Positions 61,270 through 64,000 of a DNA stretch of 64,000 bases are shown here, piece after piece. Position 1 is the stretch's first letter. The number at the start of each line of letters is the position of its first letter. A model generated the notes under the pieces. It did no database searches. It saw only the letters and a list, made by a program, of their open reading frames with translations, and was not told where the DNA came from. The stretch is from Planctomycetaceae bacterium (GTDB lineage Bacteria > Planctomycetota > Planctomycetia > Pirellulales > Pirellulaceae). A program made the position numbers and the translations under genes. Location: assembly GCA_020638995.1 (NCBI GenBank), contig JACKHM010000003.1:248001-312000 (forward strand). The letters are read 5' to 3'.

Positions 61270-62337
61270 TTAACGACAGTGAATGCAGGGCATCATAGCA
61301 GACACAGCAGCAACTCGGAACGCGTTGTCGATCCTGGGCATTTGCACGCCACCAGAATGAGCAGTCACGCTCGCGCTGACCAGTCCCACGAACAACAGCA
61401 GACTCAAGAGAATGGCGATCACAATCATGACCGCTACGAACAGCTTTTTCCACGAGGTTGGCGCTTCGCCGGTTGCTTTGCCCGTTTGGCCGTTGATCAA
61501 GAATCGAAAGACTTGATTTTGATAGCGGTACGCCATCACCCAAATCGGCAGCAACACCGGCTCGCTCGACAGTCCCTCTAGTCGGACGTTCACTTTGAGG
61601 TTGCGATTGCGACCGGGGACGTACTCGGCACAAGCCGCACGTTCAAGACTCTCCAGGCCTTGTCGCGCCAAAGGTCGAGCGTATTTTCGTTGCACACGGA
61701 ATTGTTCGAAGATTACGTTCTCCAGATCAACTTGATTGGTGGGAACAGCCCGTCCCAGATCGAACGGACACAGTGCCGATGTCTCGCCAGGTGTGAGGAC
61801 GCTGCTCGCGCCGACCAATAGTCCTGAGTAGCTGCCACGGTGCTCCCCCGACATCGGCACCCAATTGCCTCGCGCCCCTGGCGGAGTGTGACTTGAGTCC
61901 GCCGTCCAATAGGTGAATGTGCGGGCTGTGAAAATCCAATAGGGCACAAACACCGCAGTCATCTTCGTTACAGCGGCTTGCTGTGCCAGATCACTCGGTC
62001 GCCAGAACCCTTGACCGAGCCAACGACGCATGGTCGCCTCAGCGACACTTGCGTCAACCGCAAGAGGAACTACACGTGCGGGAGCCATCGACCTCGCATC
62101 TGGCTTATTTTCAAGACGATTTGAACCACAGAACGGGCAACGCAATGTTTGAGCGCTGGCGTCGTAACTCATCGAAGCGCCACATCCTTGGCATTCAAAA
62201 TTGTGTCGAAATCTTTGCGCCTCCGCGATGGCACGTTGCTCGCGCCGAGGTGCTTCCGTGCCGCAATTGGCGCAAAACAGATCCTCCTCGTCGATGAGCG
62301 CCAAACAAACCGAGCATTTTTCCAAAAGATCAGCCAT
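61270..62337 (-). CDS. Zinc-ribbon membrane protein, copy 2
   Basis: A 355-residue protein paralogous to the one at 62330-63442. It starts with CSVCLALIDEEDLFCANCGT, then a second ribbon FECQGCGASMSYD with RCPFCGS. The middle part has GFWRPSDLAQQAAVTKMTAV and VPYWIFTARTFTYW, and ends NVRLEGLSSEPVLLPIWVMA then FRFLINGQTGKATGE, before one or two membrane helices (VIVIAILLSLLLFVGLVSA-like). Its ATG overlaps the preceding gene's stop by 8 bp. Function unknown; zinc and membrane anchoring are inferred. Confidence 0.78.
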   Translation of the reverse strand: MADLLEKCSVCLALIDEEDLFCANCGTEAPRREQRAIAEAQRFRHNFECQGCGASMSYDASAQTLRCPFCGSNRLENKPDARSMAPARVVPLAVDASVAEATMRRWLGQGFWRPSDLAQQAAVTKMTAVFVPYWIFTARTFTYWTADSSHTPPGARGNWVPMSGEHRGSYSGLLVGASSVLTPGETSALCPFDLGRAVPTNQVDLENVIFEQFRVQRKYARPLARQGLESLERAACAEYVPGRNRNLKVNVRLEGLSSEPVLLPIWVMAYRYQNQVFRFLINGQTGKATGEAPTSWKKLFVAVMIVIAILLSLLLFVGLVSASVTAHSGGVQMPRIDNAFRVAAVSAMMPCIHCR

Positions 62338-63442
62338 TCTGGGCCAACGCCACTCCCAAGATTAACGCAGCAATGAGCAAGGCAGCCACAAAGATTGCGA
62401 GCAAAATGCGCTGCCAGGACAACGGCTTGTCGCCAACACATTTACCGGTCTGACCATTCACGAGAAAGCGATAAACTTTGTCACGATATTGATAACTAAG
62501 AATGTATACAGGTAGCAGACATAGATCCGAGTTAACGGAGCTGAAACGTGTCGACACCTCCAAACCACGGTGCGTGTTGCCGGGCAGAAACGCCGCAACA
62601 TTGCTTCGCTCGCGAGCATAAAACTGTTGCTGGCAAATCTGTAGCGCAGACTCACGCTCGATCGAGTACTCTTCCGACAACCACCCCGCGAGAAAGTACG
62701 GTTCATACCGGCTCAGCGCCGGCAGATTGAAGGGCTTGATCCGCTCGGCCTGATCCTGCGGCAGACCTTTGCTTCCCGATACGAGATATCCGGCATAGTA
62801 GTGGTGATGGTTTCCCGACAGTGGCCACCATTCAGTTTCCTGCACTTGCCTCGTACGGATGACTGTATTCCCTTTCGAGTCGCGTGTCGTATACGTCTCG
62901 GTTCGATACCAATACTCACCTATGGTGGCCGACCAATGACTTTGAGCCAACATCGAAAAGGACCAGAAGGGCAAATAAACGCCTTGCTGTTTGTCCGCGA
63001 GCATCGCCATACGCAAATCGCCGGGGCGAAACCAAGAGTTTTCCGCGATCCATTCGCGGAACTTCGCCAGGGCCTGATCTCGAGTCACGCTGAACCCGAC
63101 AACGAACTCGGGCCGTTGGCGATCGGTCTGCTGCTGCAATTCGACGACATAAGTCGAATCGCAAAACGGGCAGACGTAGCTGCGCTGATCAGGTTCCGTC
63201 GACACTTCGCTGCCACAGTTGTCGCAACGAAAGTGCCTCTGGTGTGTTGGCTTGTCATCAGAAACACCGATCGATTCAGTCACGTGAGCCGAGCCACAAG
63301 CGGGACAGAACTTGTCGGTCTCTTCCAGAGGGCAACCACACGATTCACACGGTTGTCCGTGTGGAGCCACCACTTCGGCATCGATGATCGGGTCGTCGAA
63401 CTCGTTCGGGGACGAGGGCTCAATGAATTCAATCTCGGCCAT
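62330..63442 (-). CDS. Zinc-ribbon membrane protein, copy 1
   Basis: A 370-residue protein with CESCGCPLEETDKFCPACGS and a second ribbon CDNCGSEVSTEPDQ...VCPFCDS. Like its neighbour it has WFRPGDLRMAMLADKQQGVY, LPFWSFSMLAQSHW, the end LPVYILSYQYRDKVYRFLVN-GQTGK, and a C-terminal membrane helix (LAIFVAALLIAALILGVAL). The two clearly arose by duplication. It overlaps the ruvA stop by 14 bp and its follower by 8 bp, so all are translationally coupled. Confidence 0.78.
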   Translation of the reverse strand: MAEIEFIEPSSPNEFDDPIIDAEVVAPHGQPCESCGCPLEETDKFCPACGSAHVTESIGVSDDKPTHQRHFRCDNCGSEVSTEPDQRSYVCPFCDSTYVVELQQQTDRQRPEFVVGFSVTRDQALAKFREWIAENSWFRPGDLRMAMLADKQQGVYLPFWSFSMLAQSHWSATIGEYWYRTETYTTRDSKGNTVIRTRQVQETEWWPLSGNHHHYYAGYLVSGSKGLPQDQAERIKPFNLPALSRYEPYFLAGWLSEEYSIERESALQICQQQFYARERSNVAAFLPGNTHRGLEVSTRFSSVNSDLCLLPVYILSYQYRDKVYRFLVNGQTGKCVGDKPLSWQRILLAIFVAALLIAALILGVALAQNG

Positions 63443-64000
63443 GACTCTGTTCGTAGATTGCCGTCAGCAATGCGTTCACGTCTTTGAAGCGTTTCTTTGT
63501 CTCCAACGCAGCGTCGAGCAACTTCTTGGCATCTGATTCACTGTGGCCCAGGGCACACAACGCGCGGTAAGTATCCTCCACGACGTCGCGTTGATCGTCG
63601 CTGGCCGCACCGGGCTCGTCTCGCCCGACAAGCAATGCAAACTTAGGCATCTTACGCCGCAACTTCGCGATTATCCGCTCGGAAGTTGCCGCTCCGATTC
63701 CCGGCAATGTTGACAACCCTTTGGAGTCCTGTTCTTCGATCAAAACTGCGACATCTTGCACAGGCTTGACCATCGCTCGCAACGCCTTTTTTACACCCAC
63801 GCCATCCACCGAGCAAAACATCTCGAAGAATTCTCGTTCCACCTTGCGAAGAAAGCCGATCAGCCGGGGCGTCATGCGACCGTGAGCCGGGTTGCCTTCC
63901 ATGTAATGGATCGTGTGAAAGCTGATGGTCGAGCCAAGCTGTGACTGAAGTTGCCGCCGATTAAAGTCAGGGATCAGAACTTCATATTCAAACGGATCGA
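63429..64000 (-). CDS. ruvA: Holliday junction DNA helicase RuvA, 5' end beyond window
   Basis: RuvA binds Holliday junctions and recruits RuvB. About 190 codons are inside the window; the first few lie past the right edge. The N-terminal OB domain is visible from YEVLIPDFNRRQLQSQLGST and HTIHYMEGN, the helix-hairpin-helix region follows (FEMFCSVDGVGVKKALRAM and GLSTLPGIGAATSERIIAKL), and the C-terminal domain III is YRALCALGHSESDAKKLLDA. An internal ATG at 63902 is not the start. Confidence 0.93.
   Translation of the reverse strand, partial: DPFEYEVLIPDFNRRQLQSQLGSTISFHTIHYMEGNPAHGRMTPRLIGFLRKVEREFFEMFCSVDGVGVKKALRAMVKPVQDVAVLIEEQDSKGLSTLPGIGAATSERIIAKLRRKMPKFALLVGRDEPGAASDDQRDVVEDTYRALCALGHSESDAKKLLDAALETKKRFKDVNALLTAIYEQSHGRD

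Overview
The window looks like a chromosomal segment of a planctomycete, most likely from the Pirellulales. The evidence is the gene families. It has two DUF1501 proteins flanking one cytochrome-type PSCyt1/DUF1549/DUF1553 protein, two DUF1559 pseudopilins ending in H-x9-DG, a DUF1571 protein, two sulfatases, FG-GAP and Gfo/Idh exported proteins, a complete N-ATPase operon, and lipid A genes. No rRNA, tRNA or CRISPR array was recognised. Genes are dense, on both strands, with several long palindromes between them.

Layout. 1-8.6 kb: argC (3' end) and argJ, an exported methyltransferase, an rtcB-archease operon, pgk, a DJ-1/PfpI protein, a metallophosphoesterase and an SMP-30 lactonase. 8.7-14.2 kb: exported planctomycete proteins (DUF1571, FG-GAP, Tat-type Gfo/Idh) and a membrane Ser/Thr kinase. 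14.3-17.8 kb: an operon skp/ompH-lpxC-lpxA-Gfo/Idh for lipid A. 18.1-21.9 kb: a Cys-rich exported protein, two DUF1559 pseudopilins and a DUF4198 protein, possibly a metal-handling locus. 22-28.8 kb: sulfatase, apt, an FHA/HEPN-like protein, a moaC-prenyl synthase-birA operon, and a HTH-receiver regulator with a clear terminator. 28.8-29.8 kb: about 1 kb with no intact gene. 29.8-32.4 kb: a Na/Pi symporter with a candidate Pho box, and a HEAT-repeat protein.

32.5-39.8 kb is a nine-gene N-ATPase operon (atpDCQRBEFAG), preceded by a methyltransferase gene. Its c subunit carries the Na+-type ligand pattern, and atpQ has a 10-base homopolymer near its start. 39.8-46.4 kb holds a 98-bp MITE, pcm, hsp20, small orphan genes, a Cys-laddered beta-helix protein, and a sigma factor with a miniature anti-sigma-like partner. 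46.8-53.4 kb holds a large sulfatase, a diverged MurE paralogue followed by a lone MurF N-terminal-like domain, an exported protein and an SDR. 53.7-60.1 kb is the DUF1501/PSCyt1/DUF1501 group. 60.2-64 kb is ruvA...ruvB, split by two paralogous zinc-ribbon membrane proteins.

The best candidates for undescribed biology are the MurE-like/MurF-N pair, the Cys/Met/His-rich pseudopilin locus, the zinc-ribbon pair inside ruvAB, and the FHA-HEPN-like protein. Start codons were often moved inward from the longest reading frame on the basis of ribosome-binding sites and family N-termini.
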